Assembly (NCBI GenBank): GCA_037179335.1
Contig: JAKZHN010000006.1
Coordinates: 1,674,001 to 1,738,000, forward strand
Reading direction: 5' to 3'
From: Cyclaneusma minus
Taxonomy: Eukaryota > Ascomycota > Leotiomycetes > Marthamycetales > Marthamycetaceae
DNA: 64,000 nt
Below, in pieces: positions 36,459 to 51,299 of this stretch. Under the pieces are notes generated by a model. The model made no database searches and was not told where the DNA came from. It worked only from the letters and a program-made list of their open reading frames with translations. Made by a program: the position numbers and the translations under genes. Numbering within the stretch: the first letter of the stretch is position 1; each line of letters opens with the position of its first letter.

Positions 36459-36884
36459 TTTGGTTGCAAACAACAGAGCGTGGAATTACATGGCGATCGG
36501 AAAGAAAGGGAGGAATGTGAATACCTACATGTATTCGTGAGCTGACCCCCCCCCCCCCCGGCGCCACCTGCTCAGGGCAGGGGCCCCTTTCAGTAATGTT
36601 TCTGCCTGGTCCTGCATCTGTCGCCACCAATCGGCCCAACATGGGCAAATTTGTAGTCAGAGCAATGCAGGCGCTACAAATCTTTTGATGAACACCACTG
36701 TCCTCGTGTCACCTTCTCACACCACGTCGACGGACGGGAGATACCTTAACCAGACTGTTTCATTAGGCTGTCTGGCTACGTATCATGTCTTGAAAGCGGC
36801 CTATCTGCCCAGATTCACTCTTATTTCCGAGTCCAATACTTAGTTACAGACCATCACGTATTCCTGAAAATTTTGGTCACTTCA
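36459..36884. other. Promoter region of the monooxygenase and edge of the AT-rich block
   Basis: A run of 14 C (36546-36559) followed by GGCGCC lies about 90 bp upstream of the monooxygenase start. Composition turns abruptly AT-rich at about 36885. No gene is seen. Confidence 0.5.
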
Positions 36885-39800
36885 GAGAGAAAAAAAATAC
36901 CGATATTAATTTTAAATATTTCCAAGTTTTTATTATTAATATTAAAAATAATTTTGCAATTAAATAAAAAGCTTTAAACCTATTTTTAAAAATGCGCCGG
37001 AATTCTTTTATTATATAAAATATAAATTAATTTTTTATAAAAAATATTTTTAAATATTTTTAAAATATCCAAGCTAAAAATTAATATTATTTATTATAAA
37101 TTCCGATTTTAAATTTTATAAATTTAGCTAATTAATAATTTTAATATTATATAAATGCTTTTTTTTATTTTTGCTCCCCATTTATTTAAAAAAAAGCAAA
37201 CAATATTATTTAGCTAAAATAGCTAGTTTTTTAGCTATTAGTTTTTTAAAACCCTTTTTTAAAATATTTAAAAAGGCTATTAGCTTATAAGCTATTAATA
37301 TAATATAATTCTTTTTATTTAATTTCTAGAAAATAATTATATAGGCAATTTTAAATTAATTAAAATAGTGGCTTTATTTTAAATAGGCTATAAATAGCTT
37401 TTAAATAAATATTTTAATTATTAATAGAATAGCTTTTTAAATATTAAATAAAATATTAGACAATTTTGCTGCCTTATAGAATTTTTGCTTATAAAAAAAC
37501 TTTTTAATATTTTATTTTATATTTTTTAAATTATTTTCCGAAAATTTTAAAAAATAGTAGTATTGTTTTAAATTTATTAAATCGGCCAAAAATAGTTAAA
37601 AAAAATTGCTTTAAAAGTTTTATAATTGCTATAAAAATTAATTGCTAAAAAAAGTTTTAATATTATAATAATGAAAATTTTAAAAACTCGGAAAAAATAT
37701 AGCTTTTTACTTTTGCCCATTTTTCAAATTTTTAAAAAAAATTAAAACTTTAAAAAGCTTTACAGAAACCTGCTTTTTAAATAATTATTTTTGCTTTATT
37801 ATATATTTTTTTATTTGCTTTTTTTGCTTGCTTATATATTGGTAAATTCGAAAAAAGTTTTTTTCGCAATTTTCTAATATATTTAATTGCCTAATTGCAT
37901 TTAGAATTCCATTATATTTTATACTATTTTTTTAGCCTTGCTTATAAAATCGCCTTTATTATTGCTAAATTAACCGCTTTTAGCAATTTAACAATTTTAT
38001 TATTAATATTATTTTTAATATTAAATTCGGCCAAATTATTTGTAAAAATTAAATAATTTAAAAATAGCTTTTTTAAAATTACCAAATTGGGTTTTTTTAT
38101 GCTTTCTTTGAAAGACAAGAAATTTGGAATATTTAAAGCTTTAATTTAATTTTTATTAATAAATAATTAAAAGAAAAATTTAAATTTTGGCAAATTTAAT
38201 AATATAATAATATGTTTGCCATTTTATAAATAAATAAAATTAAATCTATAATTACTTTTATTTTTTTTAGCATTAAATATTATTATATTTAAAAACATTA
38301 TTTTATAATAGCCATTAAAATATAACAATATTTACATAAAATAAATATTTTTATTAAAGTTTATAATAAATAATAAAAATAAAACTTATTTATTATTAAT
38401 ATATATTTTATTAATTATTTGGCAAAATTGGCTTTTAAAATAAAAAAGGTAAATTTGGTAATATTATTTTATAAATTTTTAAAAACATTTACAAAATGGC
38501 TTTAAATTTAAGCTTTAAATTAATTAATATAAAGTTTGTTAAAAAAAAATAGAAGGCTTTTTAGCTATTAAATCGGATTTTTTAATTAATATAAATAGCC
38601 ATTTTAAAATAGGCTTTAAATAAAAAAATAATATAAAAGCCATTAATGCTAAAATTCTTAATTGCCTATATATTTAAATTAATTTATAATTTCTAAATAG
38701 CGAAAATTTAAAAATTCCTAGCTAAATTTACCAAATTTAATATTGGATTTATTATTTTTATTAATTTATATATATTATATTATAAAATTTAAAATAATTA
38801 CTATAGATTTATTTAAAGCTTTCCTATATTTTTATATTTTTATTAATATTTGTTTTTTATATTTTTTATATTTTTATTTTTATTATAAAAATAATCGCTA
38901 TTAGAATTATTTAAAAAGCTTTAATTAATATTTAAAAAAAAAATCTCGAAAATAAAGCAAAAAGGCGGCGCATATTTAGGCATTTTTCCGTTTTATTTAA
39001 AATTAGCGGGAATTTCTTTTAACCCTTTTATAAAAAGGCTTTTATTATTAAATAATTAGCTAAAATAATATTTTAATTATATTTTTATTATCAAATATAA
39101 ACTTATTTTCAAAGCGCTAATATATTATTTCGTGCTTAAATTTTAGAATTTTATATAAAAATAAAAATGAATCGTAATTTATATATTTGTAATTAATATA
39201 TTTTAATACCTTTATTTTAAAGCATTTTTTAATATAATAGGCTGTTATATATTTATTATATATTAAAATATTTTTAATATATATTTTTGCAAAATATTTT
39301 TAATGTTAGCAATTGAAATATTAAATAGCTTGCAAGCCTTAGCTTCCAAATTTAATAGCATATATATTTTAATAAATTTATTAGCCTATTTTGCTAAAGC
39401 GTATTTAATAATTAAAAAGCCGTATTTTTTACCATTATCCAATATTATTTTTAGCTATATCGCTTAAAAAAATTCTAATTTTAAATAACTTTTCCTATCA
39501 TTTTTTAAAATTCGATTAATTATAATTAATTTATTTATTTTTAATAAAAATAAAATTTTAAATACTTTATAAATAAAATAAAAAAATAAGGCTTTTAAAA
39601 GCAAGCTTTTTTAAAAAAAAATTAACTATAATTCCTAATTAAGGTTTGGACTGCCTTTATATTAGAGGCTTAAAAAATATTATACTATTATTAAGCCTTT
39701 AAAAACCTATAAAAATCCTAAAATAATCTAGCTTATTAAATTCGAAATTGGTATAATTTATTATTTAAAAAACTAATCAAAAATATAGCTTTTTAAATTC

Positions 39801-40379
39801 GAAATTGGTATAATTTATTATTTAAAAAACTAATCAAAAATATAGCTTTTTATTTAGCTTGCTATTATTTTTATTCTAATTTTAATTTTATAAAAAACCA
39901 GCCTTAATAATTATTTTCCCTTTTTTATAAAAAACTTTCCGGTATATAAAAAAAAACCTTAAAAAATTCAAATAAAAATTTAATCAAATATATTAAAACA
40001 AATATTAGCTAATAGAAAAATGCCTAAATATAGCTTACATATTATTTTAATAATAATAATATATATTTGCAAGGCAAATTTCTAAATAAACGAATTCTTT
40101 AAAAAGAATATTAATAATTGGGATTTTAAAAATATAAATAAAAACCGGTAAAAAAGCAGCAAAAATTTTTCTATTCTAAATTATAAAAATCATTAGCGCT
40201 TTTTAAAATATACTAGCAAGGGTTTTCAATTTTTTTGCTTTTTTAAAATATATATAAATATTAAAAATTATAATTTTTAAAATTATAAAATTATTTTAAT
40301 AATTAATAATTAGGTTAAATATAGCAAATATAAAATATTTGCCTATATTAATCTCGCCGCTCCGCCTTTATAATTGCAA
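36885..40379. other. AT-rich decayed repeat DNA, unresolved
   Basis: This is almost entirely A and T with remaining C mostly after G (GCT, GCC, GCA). No frame or terminal repeat could be defined. It is probably one or more retrotransposon relics destroyed by RIP, flanking the better-defined gypsy element to the right. Confidence 0.6.
39736..39849 (+). repeat. Perfect 57-bp tandem duplication
   Basis: Bases 39736-39792 are repeated without change at 39793-39849. The unit includes TTCGAAATTGGTATAATTTA. In DNA this heavily mutated, identity means the duplication happened after most of the decay. Confidence 0.9.
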
Positions 40380-40511
40380 TAATAATAATAATATTATAAT
40401 TGCCTTGCGCTTTATAGCAATAAGGTAAATTAAATAAAATAATTTTAATAAGCTTAATTTTAAAAAATAATATTGCAATTTAATTTAAAACTTATTTTAG
40501 CGTGAGTAATA

Positions 40512-40596
40512 TTGTTTTTCCTTTTTAGATTTATTAATACAGTTTTTATCTATTGCTTATTTAGGCTTTTGGCTTTTTCAATAAATTTCTATAATA
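40512..40596 (+). repeat. Recognisable part of the left LTR of the gypsy element
   Basis: It aligns with 54097-54181. CTTATTTAGGCTTTTGGC corresponds to CTTGTTCGGGCTCTTGGC, and ATTTCTATAATA to GTCTCCGTGACA. Further left, decay hides the LTR start. Confidence 0.75.
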
Positions 40597-41504
40597 TTTT
40601 AATAAAGCTTTTTTTTCGCCCTTTACGAACTATTGTATAGCGCTAGTTTTTTTCCAAATTATTTCCATTTTTTTAAAAATATTTTTTACGCGCAAGAGTA
40701 TTTATATATTTGGCTAAAACTTTGTATTTTGCGTAAATTTATATATTTATAGCTGTAAATATATATATATATATATTTATTTCTTTATTTTCTGCTAAAT
40801 TTTATACCTTGCTTTAAAAGCTTATATATTTTAATTATTTTATACCAAATTTAATTTTAAACCCTAATTCGGCCTTTTTTATTTTCTTTAAATTTATTAT
40901 CATTTTTGCGAATCCTTTTTAAATCCTTTTTAAAATTAGATTTAAAATGCAATTTCCTGCCCGAATAATATAAAAAATAAAAAACCCAAACCGGTTTCTT
41001 TTTTCTTTTTACAAATTTTAATTATAAAACCGCTAAAGCTTTTTTTAAAAAGCCTAAAAGTATTTAATAGGAATTGCTAGCTTATATTTATAATTAAACC
41101 CGCAATGCTTTATTTAAAATTAAAAAACTTTAAAAGCTATTTTTTAAAAAACAGGCTTTTAAAATAACTACTATTAAACAATAGAAAAAGCTTTAAATTA
41201 ATAATATTGCTTTTTATACAAAAAGCAAATAACCAAATAAAAACTTTTTGCAAGCCAATAAAAAATTGATTTTAGTATTTAAAAAGCTTTTTATAATATA
41301 TAGCCGGATTATTATTTTTATAAAATAGCTAAGGCTATTAAAAGCTTTAAAAATTAAAGCTCTAGGCCTGGCTTTATTTAAATAGCCTAAAATTAACTCT
41401 AAAGCTAAATTTTAATTTATTGGTATTTAATTGCCGATTTAATTGCTAGTCCAGTATTTTATAATATTTAAAATACTTTTTAATAGCTTTAATTTGCATT
41501 ATAT

Positions 41505-41730
41505 TATTACACGGGGCCGAGGGGGGCGCCCTGCGGGCACCCTATCAAGCATATGCGCTAAAAATGCGTAAAAGGCAAGCGTTGCTTATTAAAAAAATTA
41601 AGCAAGGCTTTTAGCGTATAATATTTAAGCGCTGCTATTTTTATTTAAGAACAGCAGCAATTATTTTTGATAAGAAAAAAATATATATAATATATTTTTA
41701 TTTATTAATTTATTTTTAACCATTATAATA
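41505..41730 (+). repeat. Left LTR of the nested element
   Basis: This is the better-preserved copy: it still carries ACGGGGCCGAGGGGGGCGCC and CTGCGGGCACCCTATCAAGC, an island of GC in the AT-rich block. Confidence 0.75.
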
Positions 41731-44700
41731 AAATAGCCGCTTTTATTTTAAAACATAACAATTTGGCAAAATAATAATTATTTAATCAAATAGCCGTAAA
41801 TCCAATATTAATTATAATATATTAAGCTTTATTAAAGGCTTTAAAAGCCAGTTTGTTCTTAATTTTAAAAAAGTTTAATTTTAATAATACTATTAATGCA
41901 ATTTTTATATCAAATTAAAAAGCCGTATTAAGCAACAGCAAAAGCAATAATATACCTGCTAATAATATTGCCATTGATAATATTAATGGAAATATTATTA
42001 ATATTAGCAATTAAAAATAATTTAATGCCTTTTTTATTTAAAATTAAAAATTATTTAGTAGCCTTTTTTGGCCAAATAGCCAATTTATTAATATAAGCCA
42101 GTCTAGGCAAATTGATTAAATTAATTTGCCAAAAAGAATTTGGAAAAAAATGAAAAACGTTTCTTGCAAAAAAAGCTCTTGCGTTTTTATATAAAACATA
42201 TTTTTTCTATGTTTTTTAATAATTAATTTATTTTTTATTAAAATAATTAATTATAAATTAATATATAATATATATTTAATATAGCCAAAAAAGTTAAATA
42301 CAAAAATAGGCCAAAAATATGTTTAATGCAAATAATTTAGAAAAGTATTATAATAATTATAATAAATTATAAAGTTTTTATAAAATTTTAAATAATAATG
42401 CAATAATTTCATATTAGCTTAATTGCGAAAGCCAAAAAAACGGCTGTTATTAAAATAAAAATGAATAGCGCAGCCAAAATTAATGCCGGCTTTCTTTATA
42501 TTTTAGTTATAATTTTAATAATGATAGCCTATTTAATTGCATTTATAAAATAAAAATATATTAAAATTATCAAAGATTTAAATATAAAGCCTATAAATAC
42601 AAATAGCCCAATAATAAAATATATACTTTAAATAATAATAATTTTAGTAATTGCAAAACAAAAGCCAATTATATAGAAATAGCTTTAATTATAGCCAAAA
42701 TTATAATACTTATAATTAAAATAAATATAATTAAATGTTTTTTATAAAAATTATAAATAAAATTCCCAATTTTATAAATTACAAATATAAATATAATACT
42801 TAAAACAAAATGCCAATAATTGCCCAATTTAATATTTTTTTAATAAAGCAAAAGCATATAATAATTAATTGCTTAATTGCAATTAATATTTAAAACATAA
42901 TTTCCGCTTTTATTTTTATTAATAATAAATTAAATAAAACCTTTATATTATTAATATTTACAAAAAACTAAAAATAAATTAATATATATATATAATATTT
43001 ATAAATTCGCTTTTGTAATAAAAGTAAAATAAAAATAAAATAATATTATAAGTTTTTTATTAAGATTTCTAATAAGAAAAGTAATTTAAAAAATTAAAAA
43101 ATTAAAATATATAAAAATGTTATATATTTATACAATTTGCTTTTAAATATATTTTAATTTAAATAAATAAGCAATAAATATTATAATTAAATTAAAGCCA
43201 GCGTTCCTTATGAACGCTAAATTAAATACAAAATTATTGCTTAAAATAAGCTAAATAAATTAAAAAAGCTAGGCGCAATAATTAATTTTTCAAATATAAT
43301 AAATAAAAAATTATTAAATAAAAAATATTTTATATATAAAAACTGAAAATATAATATTAAATTGTATAAAATAATATTTAGCAAAATAAATAAAAAGCTA
43401 TTTTTTATAAAAAATATTATAAATTTAAAGAAAAATCCTATTATATATATATTAAATAAAATTTTAGAATTTTAATAAAATGAAATGAAATTTTAATACA
43501 TTTCAAAAATTATAAATTGCCAAGCATTAAAAATACCCGGGAAAAATATACAATAAAATTAAAATAAAAAATTAAAATGCAAAAGATAAAAAAACTAAGC
43601 TATTTTAATAATATTTTTAATATAAAAAAAGCTGGTATATTACTTATATATTTTGATTGGAATTATATTATAAAAACCAAAATACATTTATTTTACCAAT
43701 TTATTTATAAATTATTTAAAAAGCAGCTAATTATATAAAAAATATTTTAACAATGCGCTAATAAAAATCTGAACTTATAAATTAAAAAATCTAATAAAAG
43801 TTTTTATATTATTCATATTAAAAACAAAATATATATATTCATTATAAAGAATTAAATAATATTATAATTAAAAACCGCTGCTTATTATTTTTAATTAATG
43901 AATTCCTAATTAAATTAAAAAAGCCAAAATTTTTACTAAATTAAATTTTAAAAATGCATATTATAAAATTTGCATATAAAAAATAAAAAAATAAAAAATA
44001 GCATTTTATATAAAATATAGCTATTTCAAATATTTAATAATATTATTTAAATTGGCAAATATATTAATTATATTTTAAATTTATATAAATATAGCGCTTA
44101 AAAAATTCCTAAAGATTATTAAAATAATTTATTTTAATAATAATTTGATTTTTTTAAAAAATCCCAATAAATATAATAAGCATATAAAAGCTATACTTAA
44201 AAAATTATAAAAGCATTTTTGTTTATTAAAAAAAAACAAATGCAAATTTAAAATGAATCAAATTTTATTTTTAAATTTTATAATAAAAAGAAATAATATA
44301 TATATATAATTAAAAAAATACGCATTATTTAAAAATAACCTATATTAAATATATATATAAAATTGCAATTATTAGCAATATAAATAGCAAAAGAAAAAGC
44401 CTATTTAAATAATTTTCAAAAGCGCAAAAAGCCTTTTAATATATTAGAAATAAAGTTATAAAAAAACTAATATTATAATATTTTAATTTCATAAAGCATT
44501 TACAAATTATATATAATGCTTTTAAATTCGCAATATTAAAATTTTTAAAGAAATTTAAAACTTTAAATAATTTAATATAATATTATTGGTATTTAATGGC
44601 CTTTTAATTTCGCAAGCTAACAAATACAAAATTAATATATTAAATGCATAATATTAAATTGCTTATAGTATTTTTTTAATATTAAAAATAATATATTAAA

Positions 44701-47700
44701 AACGTATATTATAAAATTTAAATAAAATAAGCTATAAAATTAAAATCAAATAATTTTAATATTAAATATATTGCAAAAATTGAAAATCCCGCTAATTTCC
44801 CTATTTTATAAATTAAATTATAAAAAAACAACAAACAATCTTTAAATAGAAATATTGATTTTCTTTTATTAATATTGCAATAAAAGCTCCGCTATTTATT
44901 TAATTATATATTAAATATATAATTTTTAAAAAATATAGCTGCTTTTATAAATATAGCAATTATATTTTAATTGAAATTATTAAATTGGAAAATTAATATT
45001 ATATATTATAAATGTAAATCTTTAAGCAAAAAATTATATTTTATTTAAGCTATAAAAATCTAAAAGCCAAAATAACCAAAATAAGCTTTATAATTATTTT
45101 TAAAATTTTAAAAAATAATAAATATATAGTAAAAATATAAAGCCAATTCATATTATATAAAAATAAATAACAGCAATTTAAAAATAATATATTATATAAA
45201 AAAACAAATTATATATTTTTGCAATAAATATATTATATGATAAATTGTTATATATTTATTATAATAATAAATTAGCAAATTATTTTAAAACAAATTAAAT
45301 ATTAATTTTACTTTATTATAAATATCATTAGCTAAATATAAAGGCTAAAATACGGAATTATATATATAATTGCTATATTTGCCAGCAAAATAAAATTCGC
45401 TAATATATGTTTTATAGCTAATTATAGCTTTTATTTTTAATTAATAATTAATAAATATATGTATTATAAAGTTTTACTATAAATTTGCTAAATTTATAAT
45501 ATATAAATAAAATATATAATACTATTTTAATAATAATAAATTATTATATTAAAATTATATAATTTATATATATAATTAAAAATATTAATATATAATATTT
45601 AATAAAATTCTTTATTTTATAAAGATTTTTAAATTTATTAAATCTAATTATAATTTTATATTTACCAATATATTATAAAAAGCCTTTTATTATAAATTTT
45701 ATATAATATGCAAATATAGTATTGTATTTTACCCTTAAATAAACAGGCAAATAAAATAAATAAATTAAATTTTAAAAGTCTATATATAACATTGCTATAA
45801 TAATAATAAAATAAATTAAATAAATTAATTAGCTATAATAAAATTTATTTATAATAATGCAAAATAAACAATATTAAAAAGAATTATATATATATATAAA
45901 TTATTTGCAACTTAATATTAATTTTTTTTATAATTTATAAAAATTAAAATATTTAATATAAAAAAGCAAAAGAAATATATATATATATAAATATATAAAA
46001 AAGCATAAAATTTTGAATTTCAATAAAAGAAATTAATTTTTTCTATTTATCAAAAATATATATTTTAAAGCCAAAAAGGAGGCAAAAAGATATATAAGCT
46101 TTTTTTCTATTATTAAAAAAATAAAAGCCCAAGTTTATTGCTTAAAATTCCTATTTAAATTTTAATTAAAAAAATTATATAATATTTTTTATATTAGCCT
46201 TTTAAAATTTGCTAAAACATTTTAAAATAGCGTATATAAATTATGCCTTATAAATTTTAAAAACCCTAAAAATAATTAAAAATAAAAAATCGAAAACATT
46301 ATAATATATAAAAAAAACAAAAACAATTAGCTTATATTTTGCATATATTAAAAAAGCTAAAGCCGAAATTAAAACCAAATATTAGCTTAAAAAAACTTTA
46401 AAAAACCTTTAATAATTTTAAGCAAATTTATTAAAAAATACCAAAATTATATTATAATAATAATAGAAAAATTATAAAAAAACTGCATGCTTTAAAAAAA
46501 AAGAAAAAGCCAATTTTAGCTTTATATTTAAATGGAAAATATTTGATTATGGGCAATAGCAAGCAAAAATAAAAATACAAATATTTAAATTATAAAATTA
46601 TAAAATTAATTATTTTTTTATATATTTTTTTTATATTTAAATTATATTTTATAAAACATTAAATTAAAAAACAAGGAAATTAAATAAAAGAAAATTGTTT
46701 AAAAATTAGAGAATATATAAATAAAAATTATAAATTCCGTATATTAAATAACCAAATTAAAAAACAAATGGCATATAAAAATAAATCCAATTAATAAAAT
46801 TCTAAAACCCGCAATATTTTTAAAAAATGCCAGCTATTTACCCCAATTTATATATATTAAGCCTATAATTTTTATATTTTATATTATATTATTAGAAGCC
46901 CACTTATTTTTATATTAAATAATATATTATTGAAAAGATAATTAAAATTCTAATTTATTTCTATTTTAATTAAATGTATATAAGAAAATAGAAAATAAAT
47001 TTACCAAATAATACCAAATAATACCAAATATTAATTGCTATATATATTAAAATATAAATTATAAAAATAATTTTAATTAAAATCACTATTATATTTTTTA
47101 TATTTTTAAAGGCATTATATATTTTATATTCTAAAAAAGCATAAATTTTAAAACAAAAAAAAAACCCTAGCAATTTCTATATCTTTTTTAATTACGTTAA
47201 TTTCTTATTATAATTGAATTGGTGTATTAATTTTTTAAAAAAGCCTAAACCTAAATATAATAATAATAATAAAATATAAAGGCATTATAAATTGCATTAA
47301 ATAAGGAAATTTAAGCAATAAAAGTCTATAAAACAATAAATTAATTAATAAAAAAAATAAAAAAATAAGAATAAAAAAATATTATATAGCAAAAAGGCTT
47401 ATAATTACCGTAATAATAATTGTATTTCAAATTATTTATAGCTTAATTATAAATATTAAAAATACTGCAAAGAAATTACATATATTAAATATAAATATAA
47501 ATTCAAAATATAAAAAAAGGCTTAATAAAAATATAATTTAAATTTTGCAATAAAATCGCAAATTTAGCATTATTATTATAATTACGAATAAAACCCCTAT
47601 TGCGCAAAGCTTAAAATAAGCTATTAGCAAAATTTTGTATTTCGTAGTTAAAAATATTAAAAGCTATAATATTAGAATTAAAAAACAAAAAGAAATGCCT

Positions 47701-48377
47701 AATTTCCGCTAAAAAAATGCATATTAAAAAATCCGTATAAAAATAATAGTAAAAAAAAGCCTAATAAAGACGGAAAAACCTGCTTTATATAAATAAAGCT
47801 TTTAATAAAATCCAATATAATTATTATAAAAAGAAGGTCCTAAAATAAATCCTTAAAATTCGTTAAAAAAATAAAAAACAAATTAAAATTAAATATATAA
47901 TTAAAAATTAATATACTATTATTATAGTAAATGCATAATATACGTATAAAAAAGAAAGCAAAAACTTAGAAAACTTTTAAAACCAAGTATTTAAAATAAG
48001 CCACCGCTATATTAATTTTTTGGCATTTGCAAAAAAGGCGTACGCAAAAGCTAATATAATATATATAAAGCTAATAAAATTAATAAAATCCTAATAAATC
48101 TTATTATAAAAAAATAATAAAAATAATTAAATAAAAATAATTAAATAAAACTCTAAAAATAATTTAATAATAAATAATATAAACTACATATTAAAATTCA
48201 ATTTTTAAAAATTAGGCAATAATAAATTTGTGAATAATAATTAATAATAGCAAATTAATATAAGCTATTAATTTATATCGCCAAAATAAAAAAATTAAAA
48301 TTAATAATCAAAGCCTAAATATCGGATTGCCAAAAAGCAAAAATTTGTATTTAAAATCTTTATGGCCCAAAGCTATA

Positions 48378-48391
<14 letters not shown>

Positions 48392-48409
<18 letters not shown>

Positions 48410-48619
48410 AGGGCATTTTATAAATATTTTATAAAGTATATACGCTAAGGATATATAAAAGGCAAATATTGCTTATTAAAAAATTTAAGCAAAGCTTTTA
48501 ATATATAATATTTAAGCGCTGCTATTTTTAAATTTAAAAAAAGCAGCGGCTACTTTTTATAGTAAAAGAATATATATAACGCACCCCTATTTGCCAGTTT
48601 ATTTTTAATTATTATAATA
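48392..48619 (+). repeat. Right LTR of the nested element
   Basis: This is the RIP-mutated copy of 41505-41730. The shared string TTTAAGCGCTGCTATTTTTA is intact in both. The start abuts a (TA)n tract (about 48379-48401), so the exact edge is uncertain. Confidence 0.7.
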
Positions 48620-51299
48620 TATATTAAGCGTATTTTCAAGCCTTCATTATATAATAGCACTATATTTTCAAAGTTTTAAAAATCCAAATTAAAAAATAAG
48701 CTAATTGGTAATTATTTTTACTTTATAAATAAAGCGGTTAAAATTACTTATAATATAAAATGCTTAAAAAACAATGCCCATAAATTCTGTTTTTAATATA
48801 ATAATACTGCTATTTGCATTTTTATTATAGAAGGATTTTATAAATTTGTAAATAGCTTTTATAGCAATTTAAAACTTTGTTTTTATAAATTTTATAAATT
48901 TTATATTTTATTCTAAAGCCGCTAAAATTTTAATCTTTTTCAGATTATTTTTCAAAGCCTTTTTATCTAATTAAAAATATTAGAAACCTTTTTAATTTAG
49001 CAGCTATAATGCAAAATTAGCATTAATTCTTAAAAGGCTATAATAAGCTTTTGCTTTAAAATTCTCTTTAAAGCTGCTAATTATTATTGCTAAATAAAAA
49101 AAGACCGGAAGCTATTTGCCAGAAATATTAAGCGCATAGCTATTTTAGCCTTTATTTTTCCTATTAATATTTTTAGCTTTTAATTCTTTTAAACCCGCTT
49201 TATTTTTAAGCTTTTTTAATTTAAAAATAAACGGCGTTTTTTCTTATATTGTTTTAGTATTTATTAGCTTTAAAGGCTTTAAATATTTTAAATATAATAA
49301 ATATAAATATTATATTGAAAAAATAATTTTTTATTAATAATATTAATTATAATACAAATAATAAAAAGCCAAAAAAGCTTAAATGAAAAGTCCAATAAAA
49401 ATAAATATTGCTAAAAAAAAGGCTATTGCCTTGGCTGCTAAATTGGAAAATGCCTAATTGCCAATAAAGTTGCATGTAGCAGCTTAATATATATAATATC
49501 GATTTTTGCTTATTTTTTAAAAAATGCTTTATATTTAGCTATTAATTTCTTTGTTATTCTTATTATTTTAAAAAATATAAAATTATTTATTATTAATGCT
49601 TTAATAAATATAAAAGCAAATATAGGAAATTTTATTAAATATTTTATTGCGGCATAATTTATTTAATATAATGGCTTGGATTTTATTATTTTATATAAAT
49701 TTGTTTTAATAGCAGTTTTTAAGAGCTATAGTTTTATATCTATTATTTAAATTTTTTATTTCCGGCTTTAAATTTAGAACTATTAATCCTTTTTTATTTT
49801 TTATATAGTTTTTTATTTAAAACATTATAATATAATTTTAAAAGAGATTTATTTGAAATTGTATACTATTGTAATTAATAATGCTATTAATTGTTTTTTG
49901 GCCATTATAATTATATAAAGGCCATTTAATATAAATCCCCTATATAATAAAATAATATATTGGATTTTTGGTATATTAAAAAGCCGGCTTTGTTTATATT
50001 TCAAGGGCTTTTATTTTTAAAGGTATTTGGTATAGGCTTTTCAAATTTAAAGCTTTTTTATAAACTTTAATTTTATATTTTAAATTTACTATTGCCCCGG
50101 TGGGAATAACGGGAGCAATATTGCCATTTTTTATTTAATTAAGCAATTTTTTTCTATTTGAAATTATAAAAAAGCCGCTAAATGGATAATTTATTATTAA
50201 GTTTTTAAGTAATAATAAGGTTTTTTATGCATTTTAGCAATTAGGTATTTTAGCGTATTTTAGCAATTTGATATAAAAAAAATACTGTTAAATTAAATTA
50301 AAGATAGCGTTATAAAATAAAATAATAATATAAACATTTTTATTTTATTTTTTAAAATTATTTTTAAATAAGTTTTAAATATTTGCTTGCAACTGTTTAA
50401 AAGTTTATTGGGTTTATTGGCTTTTTATTTATTTATTTAATTTTTTTAAAATTATTTTTTAAATTTCGTTTTTTAAAAAGGCAGGTAGACTATTAATTAT
50501 AGCGCTAAAGGTTTTAAAGAAAAAACCGCAAAACAAAATTACTTTAGTACTTTTTAAGCATTTTCCAATAAATTAAAGGCCTAAGCCTTTTTGTTAAATA
50601 ATAAATAGGGTTTTTAAATATTATTGCTTAGCAAAATTTATTTAAATTTATTATATTAATATTTTAGTTTTTATTTATTAGATTTATTAAGCTAAAAAGA
50701 TCAAAATTCGGATTCTTATTATATTAATTAAAAAAAGTTTTTTTTAAAAAAAATTAAAAAACAAATATATATTTAAATATTATAGGTATTGAATTAAATC
50801 TTTTTATACATAAGTCTTTTATTTAGATTTTTAAATATAAATTTTAAAATTATTATATTAAGCTTATAAATTTTATATTATAGCAAATTTGCTTTATTTA
50901 TAATTTGATTCAAAAAAAGCTGGCAATTTTCTACTAGTATTTTTAGAATTATTTTAAATTAGATTTTATTATATTTAGCTAAATATTTTATATTTTTCTA
51001 ATATTATTTGCTAAAAAGTTTAATAAAAAGCTCCGGTTTTATATTAATTATAGGCGGCTAAATAAGCTTATTAAAAAAAATAGCTATTTTTTGTATTTTT
51101 GGGGCCAAATATTTAATTAAAATTAATATTTAATAGGCATTTTATAAAATTAGGCTTAAAATTTTGAAAAACAAAAAAAAAAATTTAATATATTATTTGC
51201 CTAATTTAAATATAAAATAATATTATTTAGGCTTTATAATAATTTAGCTATTTTGTAGCAATTAATAAATAATGTTTTATAAGTTTATTTAAATAATTT

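Larger units (their letters stand above)
41505..48619. mobile_element. Nested LTR retrotransposon, 7.1 kb, heavily RIP-mutated
   Basis: Direct LTRs at about 41505-41730 and 48392-48619 align along their length, with differences almost all C to T or G to A. For example, the 34 bases from 41526 and from 48413 differ at 17 C-T/G-A sites and one other. A 5-bp duplication TATAT flanks both ends (41500-41504 and 48620-48624), though this is low-complexity. The interior is too decayed to read reliably; a gag-like string may lie on the + strand near 42000. It sits inside the older gypsy element, so it inserted later. Confidence 0.75.

Noticed and set aside
46970..47173. 67-codon minus frame inside the AT-rich block
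   Set aside because: Ile/Tyr/Lys/Phe-only composition is what AT-rich noise gives; no motif.
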